Assembly (NCBI GenBank): GCA_045654025.1
Contig: JAZOMO010000007.1
Location: 1-59,902 of the forward strand
From: Scatosoma sp045654025
GTDB lineage: Bacteria > Bacillota > Clostridia > Christensenellales > Borkfalkiaceae
DNA: 59,902 bases
Direction: 5' to 3'
Shown: positions 14,798 to 22,260 of the stretch, piece by piece
Layout: each line of letters opens with the position of its first letter
How positions within the stretch are numbered: position 1 is the stretch's first letter
Notes under the pieces: model-generated
Databases searched by the model: none
Told to the model about the DNA's origin: nothing
Seen by the model: the letters and a program-made list of their open reading frames with translations, nothing else
Made by a program: the position numbers and the translations under genes

Positions 14798-16081
14798 ATG
14801 ATAAAGAAATACGGAAATATTTTAAAAAAGCTTTTGGCGTTTTCGCTGGCGTTGGGGTTAGGCGTTAGCTGTTTTGCTTGCAAAACTTGTACGCACCGCG
14901 ATGCGAACGACGACGGCGTATGTGATAGCTGTGGTGTAGAATTTACCGACGGGGATGACCTGAGCGGCGGTTCTTCGAGTAGTAGTTCCTCTTCAAGCGA
15001 CAGTTCTTCGGATAGCGGCTCGTCTGACGTAAGCACGGGTGGCGACGGCTCGTCAGACGGCGAACAGCAAGCCTCGAAGTGCGAGCTTTGCCGAGGTGAA
15101 CTGACCGCAGAAGGCGAATGCGAATTTTGCGACGGGGAACTTCCCAGCGGTGGTAATACCGCGAATCCGCTCAACGGTAAAAAGATTCTTTTCACGGGCA
15201 ACTCCCTTACTTACTATGGTCAGACGGTCCTTGGTGGCGGTACTGGTGTTGTAAAACAGTCGAGCAGAAACAAAGACAAAGGGTATTTTTATCAGTTCTG
15301 CAAAGAAAACGGCGCGAACGTCAGCGTAACCAACTGGGCGTTTAGCGGGCACGTTTTCTCCGAGGTGTTTGGCGGTAAATGCCAGCAGTGTAAAGAATCA
15401 AAGGGTGTTGACGTAGACCATTCTGCCTATTTAACGGACAGAAACTACGACTACGTAGTCATGCAGTCTGGCCCGACGGAAGGCTCCAACGACATAACGT
15501 TCCTTGCGGACGTAGAGAATATCATGAATTTCTTTAAGGACGAGGGTAAGGGTGGAAACTCCAACACGAAATTCGTGCTTTTGGTGCCGCATACGGCATA
15601 TGGAACAATGGGCCCGGGATCTACGCCTCGTTTGGCGCAAAACACTTTGAATAATTTAAAAACGCTTGAGGGTCAAGGGGTCATTATCTGTGACTGGGGC
15701 AGAGTGGTTATGGATATCTTGAACAAAGACGTTGAAATTCCCAATTCGACAGTTGAGTACACGAACAGCACGTTTGTCATAAAAGACGGATTTCATCCAA
15801 ACATGTTGTCTGGGTACATTACGACCTTGATGACCTATTGCGCGATTACGGGTGAGAGAGCGCGCGGGAAGACGTACGCCTTCTGCAACGATACGAGCCT
15901 GAGTCCAAAAGCCGGTTCTGCGTATTATAGCTTTACAAATTTCATAAAGACGTATTATAGCAGCGCGAAGCCGACGAACTTCGACGAAGTATTTGCATCT
16001 AAAAACGATATGCTTGGGATTCAGAAGATTATCGACGCGTATCTGAAGACGAAACCGTACATGAGTTATAATTATCAATAA
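14798..16081 (+). CDS. Secreted SGNH/GDSL-like hydrolase with Cys-rich N-terminal motifs
   Basis: 427 residues. A long signal peptide (hydrophobic 11-27) ends in a weak lipobox around Cys25/Cys28. Two short CxxC-type motifs follow, separated by a Ser/Asp-rich linker: CTHRDANDDGVCDSCG (about 31-46) and CELCRGE...CEFC (about 93-115). They look like small zinc ribbons. The hydrolase domain starts with KILFTGNSL, nucleophile Ser136, and ends with the DxxH pair Asp330/His333 in DGFHPN. SGNH enzymes cleave acyl esters; a carbohydrate ester or lipid are possible substrates. Its own promoter and terminator flank it. Confidence 0.82.
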   Translation: MIKKYGNILKKLLAFSLALGLGVSCFACKTCTHRDANDDGVCDSCGVEFTDGDDLSGGSSSSSSSSSDSSSDSGSSDVSTGGDGSSDGEQQASKCELCRGELTAEGECEFCDGELPSGGNTANPLNGKKILFTGNSLTYYGQTVLGGGTGVVKQSSRNKDKGYFYQFCKENGANVSVTNWAFSGHVFSEVFGGKCQQCKESKGVDVDHSAYLTDRNYDYVVMQSGPTEGSNDITFLADVENIMNFFKDEGKGGNSNTKFVLLVPHTAYGTMGPGSTPRLAQNTLNNLKTLEGQGVIICDWGRVVMDILNKDVEIPNSTVEYTNSTFVIKDGFHPNMLSGYITTLMTYCAITGERARGKTYAFCNDTSLSPKAGSAYYSFTNFIKTYYSSAKPTNFDEVFASKNDMLGIQKIIDAYLKTKPYMSYNYQ

Positions 16082-16091
16082 TTATCGCGTA

Positions 16092-16118
16092 AAAAAGGTG
16101 GGGTGCCCACCTTTTTTT
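16092..16118 (+). terminator. Terminator of the SGNH lipoprotein gene
   Basis: AAAAAGGTGGG, 3-base loop, CCCACCTTTTT with a T-run, 10 bases after the stop codon. Confidence 0.9.
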
Positions 16119-16196
16119 GTTTTTCGCCTCAATTATACAAAATTTGCATAAATCTTACATTAATTATCATTTTTTGAATTATTTTCTGTGAAACTA

Positions 16197-16225
16197 TTGC
16201 ATTTTTCATTTTGTTGTGTTATAGT
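16197..16225 (+). promoter_or_regulatory. Promoter of the 16.3 kb lipoprotein gene
   Basis: TTGCAT (16197-16202), 17-base spacer, TATAGT (16220-16225); the surrounding 100 bases are strongly AT-rich. Confidence 0.65.
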
Positions 16226-16279
16226 AATGTCAATAGTTCGATTAGGACTGAAATAATATATCATATTAAGGAGTTTCTC

Positions 16280-17917
16280 ATGAATAAGAAGTTATTTGCA
16301 GTTTCATCTCTTCTTCTTGGCGCAATTACCGTTTTTGGTTCTGCGGGATGTGCAACGAAAGATATTAGTAAAATCACGCCCAATGAAACCACTAAAACGG
16401 TCAACACTCAGAAGTTGAACATTGATTCGTCTTCCAACACCAGTGTTTCGGTAGACGGAAGCGGTCTTGCTCTCATTACAACGAGAAATTACAGTGGAAG
16501 CTCGTGGGCACCTACGTTGACGTCTACCACCTACAGTCTTTTTAATGTGGAACAGAATTCTGTCGTTTATAGTATGAATGTTTATCCTAATTCCGACGGT
16601 GTGGTATATCAACCTATTACTAGAATGCGCGATGGTTTCTATTATTCTTCTGTTACTAACCCCTATGAATCGAAGACGAAGTATACGTTATATGATAAAA
16701 CCGGTGTTGCGTTCAGCGATCTGGAAGGTTCCTTTGATGGTTGCATTTTTGTAGACAGTTCCTGCAACCGCTATTATTTGGACGTAAACGGCAAGGTGGT
16801 AATAGAAAGCAATCCCCTTACGAATATCCTCGGATATTATGACGATAAAATCGGTGATTATTATTTGGTTGGTGAAAATACGAAGTCTGTCTATGACAGT
16901 GAAGGGAAATATCTTTACACCTTAGATCAATCTGAATTTGAATACCCTGAAATGAAGCAGGATACCACTGAATGGAGTGTAGGAAATTACTGCTTCTTAC
17001 AGTATTCCTATCCCGTGCATGACGATGAAAAGGATTACGATTACGTTGATGATAACGGTTCTGCCGGCTTACAAAAATACGACCTCGTTACCAAGCGTTG
17101 GGATTTGAAAAAGGGCACGATCAAAGAGGTTGATTTCGACTATATCGTAGATGATGTTTACGGTAGTGGTAATGATGACAGCGTCATTTTAGAGATTAAG
17201 GAAATTGATAACAAACAAGTCCTTTCCAACGAAATTATCCAAAGCTTTGATAAGAATGGCGACGTTTTGACTGACCTGCAGGCACTTGCACCTGGTGCAG
17301 ACGATATCGCTTATGTTTCCGATAAGACCATTGTTCTTTCCGCGGCAAATGCAAAATACGTAGTACAAAAGAATAAAGTTGTTGCTACCTTCCCCGCAGA
17401 AACTTCCTTCAAAGAAGAAGTGGCTGTGCTTAATCGTGGGAACAACATGTTTATCTATAATCTTAAGGGCGAGCAGAGATATGCATTCTACAATGTAAAA
17501 GAATATACGGCGTATGACGGTGGCTATGTTATTCGTTTCGAGAATAGCATCCAGAAGTACTCGATTGCTAACAACACCTGCGAGGAACTTAGCCGTATCT
17601 ATAGTCAGGATGATGAAGCAGTTATGACCTCTCAATATGTTGTAGTTTACAATAGCTCGGGCAGAACCTATAACATCTACTCTCTTGTTCCTGGTGTTGA
17701 CAATATGCTTTACCTCACTGAAGCTCAGGCCATAAGAATGAGCTTCTATGTAGTAGGTACGTATACGATCAACGTAGACGAAACGACCAAGGTTACGGGC
17801 AAGATTTATTCGCTGACTACGACGAACACCTACGATCCTAGTATTACTATTACGACGTATTACAACGTTACCACGAAAGAGGCAAAGCCTGATAAAGGGT
17901 TCTTGAATTTCTTATAA
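16280..17917 (+). CDS. Hypothetical lipoprotein, possibly beta-propeller
   Basis: 545 residues from the ATG at 16280, picked because AAGGAG lies 7 bases upstream and a lipoprotein signal begins exactly there (lipobox SAGC, Cys24). The mature part is rich in Tyr, Asp, Ser and Thr, with many short strand-like stretches, spaced LYDK/YDSEGKYLY-type turns and repeated aromatic edges. This pattern fits a beta-propeller or similar all-beta surface fold, but no family motif is recognised. No partner gene is linked; promoter and terminator make it a single-gene unit. Confidence 0.8.
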   Translation: MNKKLFAVSSLLLGAITVFGSAGCATKDISKITPNETTKTVNTQKLNIDSSSNTSVSVDGSGLALITTRNYSGSSWAPTLTSTTYSLFNVEQNSVVYSMNVYPNSDGVVYQPITRMRDGFYYSSVTNPYESKTKYTLYDKTGVAFSDLEGSFDGCIFVDSSCNRYYLDVNGKVVIESNPLTNILGYYDDKIGDYYLVGENTKSVYDSEGKYLYTLDQSEFEYPEMKQDTTEWSVGNYCFLQYSYPVHDDEKDYDYVDDNGSAGLQKYDLVTKRWDLKKGTIKEVDFDYIVDDVYGSGNDDSVILEIKEIDNKQVLSNEIIQSFDKNGDVLTDLQALAPGADDIAYVSDKTIVLSAANAKYVVQKNKVVATFPAETSFKEEVAVLNRGNNMFIYNLKGEQRYAFYNVKEYTAYDGGYVIRFENSIQKYSIANNTCEELSRIYSQDDEAVMTSQYVVVYNSSGRTYNIYSLVPGVDNMLYLTEAQAIRMSFYVVGTYTINVDETTKVTGKIYSLTTTNTYDPSITITTYYNVTTKEAKPDKGFLNFL

Positions 17918-17932
17918 GTTCAATAAAAACGT

Positions 17933-17961
17933 AAAGGACGCTGAAAAGCGTCCTTTATTTT
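17933..17961 (+). terminator. Terminator of the 16.3 kb lipoprotein gene
   Basis: AAAGGACGCT, loop GAAA, AGCGTCCTTT, followed by ATTTT. Confidence 0.88.
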
Positions 17962-18020
17962 GTACAACGAAGATCTCGTAATAGTCACGTGCTTCCGTAA
18001 AGCTTAACCGATGAGAGAAA

Positions 18021-18284
18021 CTTGCCTGCCGTCTTGTCGTCTATTTTACTTGTGCGGGCAAACAAATCGCTCCCGCTCTCGGCTCTTCTCGCGCAAAGCT
18101 GTTCTTTGCGCTCGGTCACGCACACTCCTGCCTATCGTCGTGTGCTTATCTCGTCCCTACAAGGCATTATCAATGCCTTGTTTAACGGGCAACTCGTCCC
18201 ACAAGTCCGGCCAAATCCGCGATAGAAACAAAAAACCCTGACCCATTGAGGGTCGGGGTTTTTTGGTGCTCGTGGCCGGACTTG
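18021..18284. repeat. Decayed duplicate of the tRNA-Leu(TAA) 3' flank (copy A)
   Basis: The region from 17918 to 18464 has no credible gene. Copy A begins with a 55-base block (18021-18075) that recurs at 18330-18386, passes through several hairpins, and ends with an 83-base block (18202-18284) that recurs almost exactly at 18404-18486. The second occurrence includes the real tRNA-Leu 3' end and its terminator. Copy A thus carries the last 17 bases of tRNA-Leu plus CCA (18265-18284) with no tRNA body behind it. The 12-base ends CAAGTCCGGCCA and TGGCCGGACTTG are exact inverted repeats. Confidence 0.8.
18160..18180. repeat. Hairpin of a covarying pair, H1
   Basis: CAAGGCATT-ATC-AATGCCTTG, a perfect 9-bp stem with a 3-base loop. 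It shares its end bases, inner ATT/AAT and loop with the hairpin at 18308-18328, but the three middle pairs differ in a compensated way (GGC/GCC against ACG/CGT). Confidence 0.7.
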
Positions 18285-18307
18285 TTCCTTTAGCGGAGAC
18301 GCCCCGG

Positions 18308-18328
18308 CAAACGATTATCAATCGTTTG
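18308..18328. repeat. Hairpin of a covarying pair, H2
   Basis: CAAACGATT-ATC-AATCGTTTG, a perfect 9-bp stem. It directly precedes the second copy of the 55-base block (18330-18386). Confidence 0.7.
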
Positions 18329-18403
18329 GTTTGCCTGCCGTCTTGTCGTTTATTTTTACTTGCGTGGGCAAACAAATCGCTCCCGCGATTTCCTCCCACC
18401 CTC

Positions 18404-18464
18404 AAGTCCGTCCAAATCCGCGATAGAAACAAAAAACCCTGACCCATTGAGGGTCGGGGCTTTT
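18404..18464 (-). repeat. tRNA-Leu(TAA) mirror arm and terminator (copy B)
   Basis: On the minus strand, tRNA-Leu is followed by a GC-rich terminator (about 18434-18464, stem GACCC/GGGTC extended by CCC/GGG) with a T-run. Past a 15-base spacer comes a partial reverse-complement copy of the tRNA 3' part (+ strand 18402-18414, 12 of 13 bases). Just outside lies CCACCCTCAA, also found at 27230 and 28496. Confidence 0.7.
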
Positions 18465-18467
18465 TGG

Positions 18468-18551
18468 TGCTCGTGGCCGGACTTGAACCGGCACGGTATC
18501 TCTACCGAGGGATTTTAAGTCCCTTGCGTCTGCCTATTCCACCACACGAGC
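18468..18551 (-). tRNA. tRNA-Leu (anticodon TAA)
   Basis: 84 bases on the minus strand, long variable arm, acceptor GCTCGTG/CACGAGC, anticodon in GGGACTTAAAATCCC, discriminator A, CCA encoded at 18467-18465. Last gene of a four-tRNA cluster read Val-Gly-Cys-Leu. Confidence 0.97.
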
Positions 18552-18597
18552 ATATATGCTTTTTCGAATAAAACGTCAAAAATAGGTTTTTTAGTAG

Positions 18598-18627
18598 AAA
18601 GGACTCTGCGGTGTCGCAGAGTCCTTT
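18598..18627. terminator. Hairpin between tRNA-Cys and tRNA-Leu
   Basis: AAAGGACTCTGCG / CGCAGAGTCCTTT with loop GTGT. The T-run favours the plus strand, so within the minus-strand tRNA transcript it may be a processing or partial termination signal. Confidence 0.5.
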
Positions 18628-18631
18628 TTGG

Positions 18632-18703
18632 AGGCGCCACCCGGATTTGAACCGGGGGATAAAGGTTTTGCAGACCTTGGCCTTACCACTTGGCTATAGC
18701 GCC
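18632..18703 (-). tRNA. tRNA-Cys (anticodon GCA)
   Basis: 72 bases, acceptor GGCGCTA paired with TGGCGCC, anticodon in GGTCTGCAAAACC, discriminator U, CCA encoded. Confidence 0.97.
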
Positions 18704-18728
18704 GTTCCTTCTGCCAGATAGAAAAAAG

Positions 18729-18845
18729 AAAAGACAGTGAGGATATTTGGAGCGGGAAACGAGATTCGAACCCGCGACATTCACCTTGGCAAGGTGACGC
18801 TCTACCACTGAGCTATTCCCGCATATACCATCCGCACTGTCTTTT
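18729..18845. repeat. Inverted repeat enclosing tRNA-Gly
   Basis: AAAAGACAGTGAGGAT (18729-18744) is mirrored by ATCCGCACTGTCTTTT (18830-18845), 15 of 16 bases. In the tRNA precursor these strands would pair and present tRNA-Gly in a closed loop, like the processing stems around rRNAs. Confidence 0.7.
18751..18822 (-). tRNA. tRNA-Gly (anticodon GCC)
   Basis: 72 bases, acceptor GCGGGAA/TTCCCGC, anticodon in ACCTTGCCAAGGT, discriminator U, CCA encoded. Confidence 0.97.
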
Positions 18846-18850
18846 GCTGG

Positions 18851-18923
18851 TGGAAGTTATAGGGTTCGAACCTATGACCCTCTGCTTGTAAGGCAGATGC
18901 TCTCCCAGCTGAGCTAAACTTCC
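18851..18923 (-). tRNA. tRNA-Val (anticodon TAC)
   Basis: 73 bases, acceptor GGAAGTT/AACTTCC, anticodon in CTGCCTTACAAGGCAG, discriminator A, CCA encoded. First gene of the minus-strand tRNA cluster. Confidence 0.97.
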
Positions 18924-19035
18924 GTCGAAAGCTTATTAAATATACCATATATTTTTAAGAAAGGCAAGCATTTTTAATAGGTTTTTAAAAAAAAATAAAA
19001 AAATTTTTTATCTTATTTTTTTGCCTGTAAAATCC

Positions 19036-19064
19036 TTGACTTTATCACTTTAATATGCTAAACT
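19036..19064 (+). promoter_or_regulatory. Promoter of the histidine operon
   Basis: TTGACT (19036-19041), 17-base spacer, TAAACT (19059-19064). Only about 30 bases separate it from the first start codon, and no T-box or attenuator fits, so control is likely at initiation. Confidence 0.7.
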
Positions 19065-19098
19065 GTTAAAGAATTATATAAAGGGAAGGAGAAGTATT

Positions 19099-19389
19099 AT
19101 GGTAGAGTTTTCTATGAAGGCATTTGAAGGGTTTTTCAAGGCTGTACTGCAATTAAAAAGCGTTGAAGATTGCCAAAAGTTCTTCGAGGACGTTTGTACG
19201 ATTAAGGAATTGCAGGCGATTGGACAGCGTTGGGACGTTGCCGTGCTGCTAAACGAAGGAAAAAATTATTTGGATATTTCCAAACAGACTGGCGCAAGTA
19301 CCGCAACCATCAGCCGTGTGGCAAAATGCTTGAACTACGGCGCAGGCGGATACGAACTCGTGCTGAAAAAGGAGAACGACGATGAATAA
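19099..19389 (+). CDS. YerC/YecD-family TrpR-like regulator heading the his operon
   Basis: 96 residues. The C-terminal half has the Trp-repressor-like helix-turn-helix: ELQAIGQRWDVAVLL, then YLDISKQTGASTATISRVAKCLNYG as turn and recognition helix (about 58-82). Family members commonly sit in front of histidine genes in Clostridia and are thought to control them. The gene overlaps hisZ by 8 bases, so both are made together and the protein would repress its own operon. The ligand, presumably histidine, is inferred. AAGGAG precedes the ATG. Confidence 0.88.
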   Translation: MVEFSMKAFEGFFKAVLQLKSVEDCQKFFEDVCTIKELQAIGQRWDVAVLLNEGKNYLDISKQTGASTATISRVAKCLNYGAGGYELVLKKENDDE

Positions 19390-20308
19390 TTGGTCGGCGG
19401 TGCTCTCGAGGGAAGAGAAAACGGCGTTTTCCCTCCGTGCATTGTATGCGGAAAACGGGTACGAAAAGTACCGCATGAGCAAATTTGAAGAATATGACGT
19501 GTACGCGCGTAATAAGGACTTTCTCGTTTCGGAAAACGTAATCACGTTTACCGACTTTGACGGTCGCTTGCTGGCGATGAAACCAGACGTCACCCTCTCG
19601 ATTATCAAGAACGCTCGGCTGGGCGCGGGCGAGGTGATGAAGGTCTACTACCACGAGAACGTCTATCGGGTTGCCAAAGGTACACGCAGCTACCAAGAGA
19701 TTATGCAGGCGGGCTTAGAGTGCCTTGGCGCGGTGGATGAAGCCGCCCTTCTTGAGGTGCTCTCCCTGGCGGTGAAGAGCTTGGATTGCATTGCGGAAAG
19801 CAACGTGTTAGAGCTGTCGCATACGGGCATCGTTGGCGGTATCTTGAACGCCTGCGCTCTTTCCGACGAGGGCAAGCGTACAGCGTTGGATGCGCTGAGC
19901 AAAAAGGACTTATCTGGTATTCGCGCGGTGTCGGCGGAAGAGGGGTTAGACGAGGAAAAATCCTCACTGCTAGACAAGCTGTCGACCATCTACGGCGGTA
20001 TTGACGACGTAGAAGGGGCGTTAGAGGCCCTTTGTGTGGACGGTGCGACAACTTCTGCGGTTGCTGAGTTTAGAGGGGTTTTAAAGGGCTTAAAGGCCCT
20101 TGGGCTCTCGGGCAAGATACGGGTGGACTTCTCAGTGGCAGGCAATCGGAAATATTACAGTGGCGTGGCGTTCCAAGGCTACGTAGAGGGAATCCCCACG
20201 GGCGTGTTGTCGGGTGGACAATACGACGGCTTGATGGCGTCAATGGGGAAGAATGGCAAAGCGGTTGGCTTTGCGGTATATTTGGACGAACTCAAGCGGC
20301 AACGCTAA
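19382..20308 (+). CDS. hisZ: HisZ, regulatory subunit of ATP phosphoribosyltransferase
   Basis: 308 residues with a class II histidyl-tRNA synthetase-like catalytic core but no anticodon domain. Visible are motif 2-like KVYYHENVYR (about 81-90) and a C-terminal GVAFQGYVEG...SGGQYDGLM (about 260-285), both typical of HisZ. It pairs with the short HisG to form the active, histidine-sensitive first enzyme of histidine synthesis. Overlap with the upstream regulator and 34 bases to hisG indicate cotranscription. Confidence 0.9.
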   Translation: MNNWSAVLSREEKTAFSLRALYAENGYEKYRMSKFEEYDVYARNKDFLVSENVITFTDFDGRLLAMKPDVTLSIIKNARLGAGEVMKVYYHENVYRVAKGTRSYQEIMQAGLECLGAVDEAALLEVLSLAVKSLDCIAESNVLELSHTGIVGGILNACALSDEGKRTALDALSKKDLSGIRAVSAEEGLDEEKSSLLDKLSTIYGGIDDVEGALEALCVDGATTSAVAEFRGVLKGLKALGLSGKIRVDFSVAGNRKYYSGVAFQGYVEGIPTGVLSGGQYDGLMASMGKNGKAVGFAVYLDELKRQR

Positions 20309-20342
20309 TTTAGCGAGTTCAGCTCTGATAAATGGAGTTAAT

Positions 20343-20963
20343 ATGCGAAAAACTTTGAACGTAGCCCTTCCCAAAGGAAGGTTGGGCGAAAAAGTCTACG
20401 ATTTATTTGAAAAAGCGGGCTACGGTTGCCCCACGATTAAAGAACCGGGCAGACGGCTGGTCTTTGAAAACCCTGAAAAGGGCATACGCTTTTTTTGGGT
20501 CAAGCCTTCGGACGTTGGGGTGTACGTAGAGCGTGGTGCGGCGGATGTCGGGGTCGTTGGCAAAGACGTACTGACCGAATACGGCAGTGACGTGTACGAG
20601 CTACTCGACCTCGGTATCGGCAAGTGCAGTATGGCGGTTGCAGCGAAAGCGGACTTTCAGGACGACCGCAGTAGACCGCTGGTCGTTGCGACCAAATTCG
20701 AGAGGATTGCCAAACGCTACTATGCGCAGCAGGATAGAGAGATTGATATCGTACGCTTGAACGGCTCGATTGAGCTTGCCCCTCTTTTGGGCTTGTCCGA
20801 CGTCATTGTGGACATCGTGGAAACGGGCGCGACCTTGCGCGAAAACGGCTTGGTTGTGGTGGAACGGTTTGCGGATATCAGCGCGCGCTTTATCGCCAAC
20901 AAAGCCAGCTTTAAATTCAAGACGGACGTCATCGAGGACGTTGTCGAAAGTTTACGAAAATAG
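20343..20963 (+). CDS. hisG: HisG, ATP phosphoribosyltransferase catalytic subunit, short form
   Basis: 206 residues from the ATG at 20343 (GGAG 6 bases upstream). The N-terminal LNVALPKGRLGEKVYDLFEKAGY and the PRPP-binding stretch VDIVETGATLRENGL (about 155-169) mark the family. It joins ATP and PRPP to phosphoribosyl-ATP. It lacks the C-terminal regulatory domain of long HisG, which fits the presence of hisZ. Confidence 0.96.
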   Translation: MRKTLNVALPKGRLGEKVYDLFEKAGYGCPTIKEPGRRLVFENPEKGIRFFWVKPSDVGVYVERGAADVGVVGKDVLTEYGSDVYELLDLGIGKCSMAVAAKADFQDDRSRPLVVATKFERIAKRYYAQQDREIDIVRLNGSIELAPLLGLSDVIVDIVETGATLRENGLVVVERFADISARFIANKASFKFKTDVIEDVVESLRK

Positions 20964-20979
20964 ATAGGAATGAAGAACG

Positions 20980-22260
20980 ATGATTAAAATAATTCAGGAC
21001 CTGCCGCAACGGCGGGAAGAGATATTTTCAGCGGTGATGAAGACCCCCGACGTATCGGCGGCGGTATCGGAAATCCTTGCAAAGGTACGAAAAGAGGGGG
21101 ATGATGCGCTGATTGAACTGACCGAGCGTTTCGATAAAGCAAAGCTGTCTTCCCTTCGTGTTTCTGAGGCGGAAATTGAAGAAGCAATGGGGCAGGTATC
21201 CGTTGAATTTGTGGAAATTCTGCAAAAAGCGGCGAAAAATATCCGTGAATATCACCTTCGTCAGCGCAGAGAAGGCTTTGAAATCCGCAGAGAAAACGGC
21301 GTTATCGTCGGGCAAAAGGTGTTGCCGATTGAACGGGTGGGTATCTACGTTCCCGGCGGTACGGCGGCGTACCCTTCGACGGTTTTGATGGACTCTATTC
21401 CTGCCGTGGTGGCAGGCTGTCCGCGCGTGGTGATGACTACTCCTCCGAATGCGGAAGGGAAGGTCAACCCTGTGATTTTGGCGGCGGCAAAGGTCGCAGG
21501 CGTGACGGAGATTTACAAGGTCGGCGGCGCGCAGGCGGTGGCGGCGCTTGCCTACGGCACGGAGAGCGTACCCAAGGTAGACAAGATCGTCGGCCCTGGC
21601 AACGCGTTCGTGGCAGAGGCGAAACGGCAGGTGTTCGGCGTGGTGTCGATTGATATGATTGCAGGGCCGAGTGAGATTTTGGTACTTGCGGACGATACCA
21701 ACCGTCCTATGGACGTGGCGGCGGATTTGCTGTCGCAGGCGGAACACGATAAAATGGCGAGCGCGGTGCTCATCACCGACAGTGAGGACTTCGCAAAGGC
21801 GGTGGCGGGCGAGCTGGAAAGACAAATCCCCTTGCTTGCGCGCAGCGAAATTGCCCGTGCCTCGATTGACAACAACGGCAAAATCATCGTGGTGAAGGAC
21901 TTGGAAGAGGGAATAGAGCTTGCCAACGGCATCGCCCCTGAACACTTAGAAATCTGCGTGGACGACCCCTTCCCGTACTTGGAGAAAATCCGCAACGCGG
22001 GATCGGTGTTCTTAGGAAAGTATTGCCCCGAGGCAATCGGCGACTACTACGCGGGCACGAACCACACCTTGCCTACCAGCGGTACGGCTCGGTTTTCCAG
22101 CGCGTTGTCGGTGGACGACTTTATCAAGAAAACGCAGTACGTGTATTACGAAAAGGACTCTCTGAAGGAAGTGGCGAGAGAGGTGGAATACTTTGCGATG
22201 CAAGAGGGCTTGACGGCGCACGCAAAAAGCGCGGTCATCCGCTTTGAGGAAGAAAAATGA
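20980..22260 (+). CDS. hisD: HisD, histidinol dehydrogenase
   Basis: 426 residues, full length. Oxidises histidinol to histidine with two NAD+. Motifs: IYVPGGTAAYPS (122-133), GPGNAFVAEAKRQVFG (205-220), IDMIAGPSEILVLAD (224-238), zinc-site QAEHD (His256) and catalytic Glu321/His322 in APEHLEI. The stop overlaps the hisC start by 4 bases (ATGA). Confidence 0.97.
   Translation: MIKIIQDLPQRREEIFSAVMKTPDVSAAVSEILAKVRKEGDDALIELTERFDKAKLSSLRVSEAEIEEAMGQVSVEFVEILQKAAKNIREYHLRQRREGFEIRRENGVIVGQKVLPIERVGIYVPGGTAAYPSTVLMDSIPAVVAGCPRVVMTTPPNAEGKVNPVILAAAKVAGVTEIYKVGGAQAVAALAYGTESVPKVDKIVGPGNAFVAEAKRQVFGVVSIDMIAGPSEILVLADDTNRPMDVAADLLSQAEHDKMASAVLITDSEDFAKAVAGELERQIPLLARSEIARASIDNNGKIIVVKDLEEGIELANGIAPEHLEICVDDPFPYLEKIRNAGSVFLGKYCPEAIGDYYAGTNHTLPTSGTARFSSALSVDDFIKKTQYVYYEKDSLKEVAREVEYFAMQEGLTAHAKSAVIRFEEEK

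Noticed and set aside
18022..18241. Short open frames in the tRNA-Leu 3' flank
   Set aside because: They lie in duplicated hairpin-rich DNA, have no ribosome site and differ in frame between the two copies.
18924..19098. T-box or attenuator leader before the his operon
   Set aside because: Only about 30 bases separate the promoter from the first start codon, and no T-box sequence or histidine-rich leader peptide is present.
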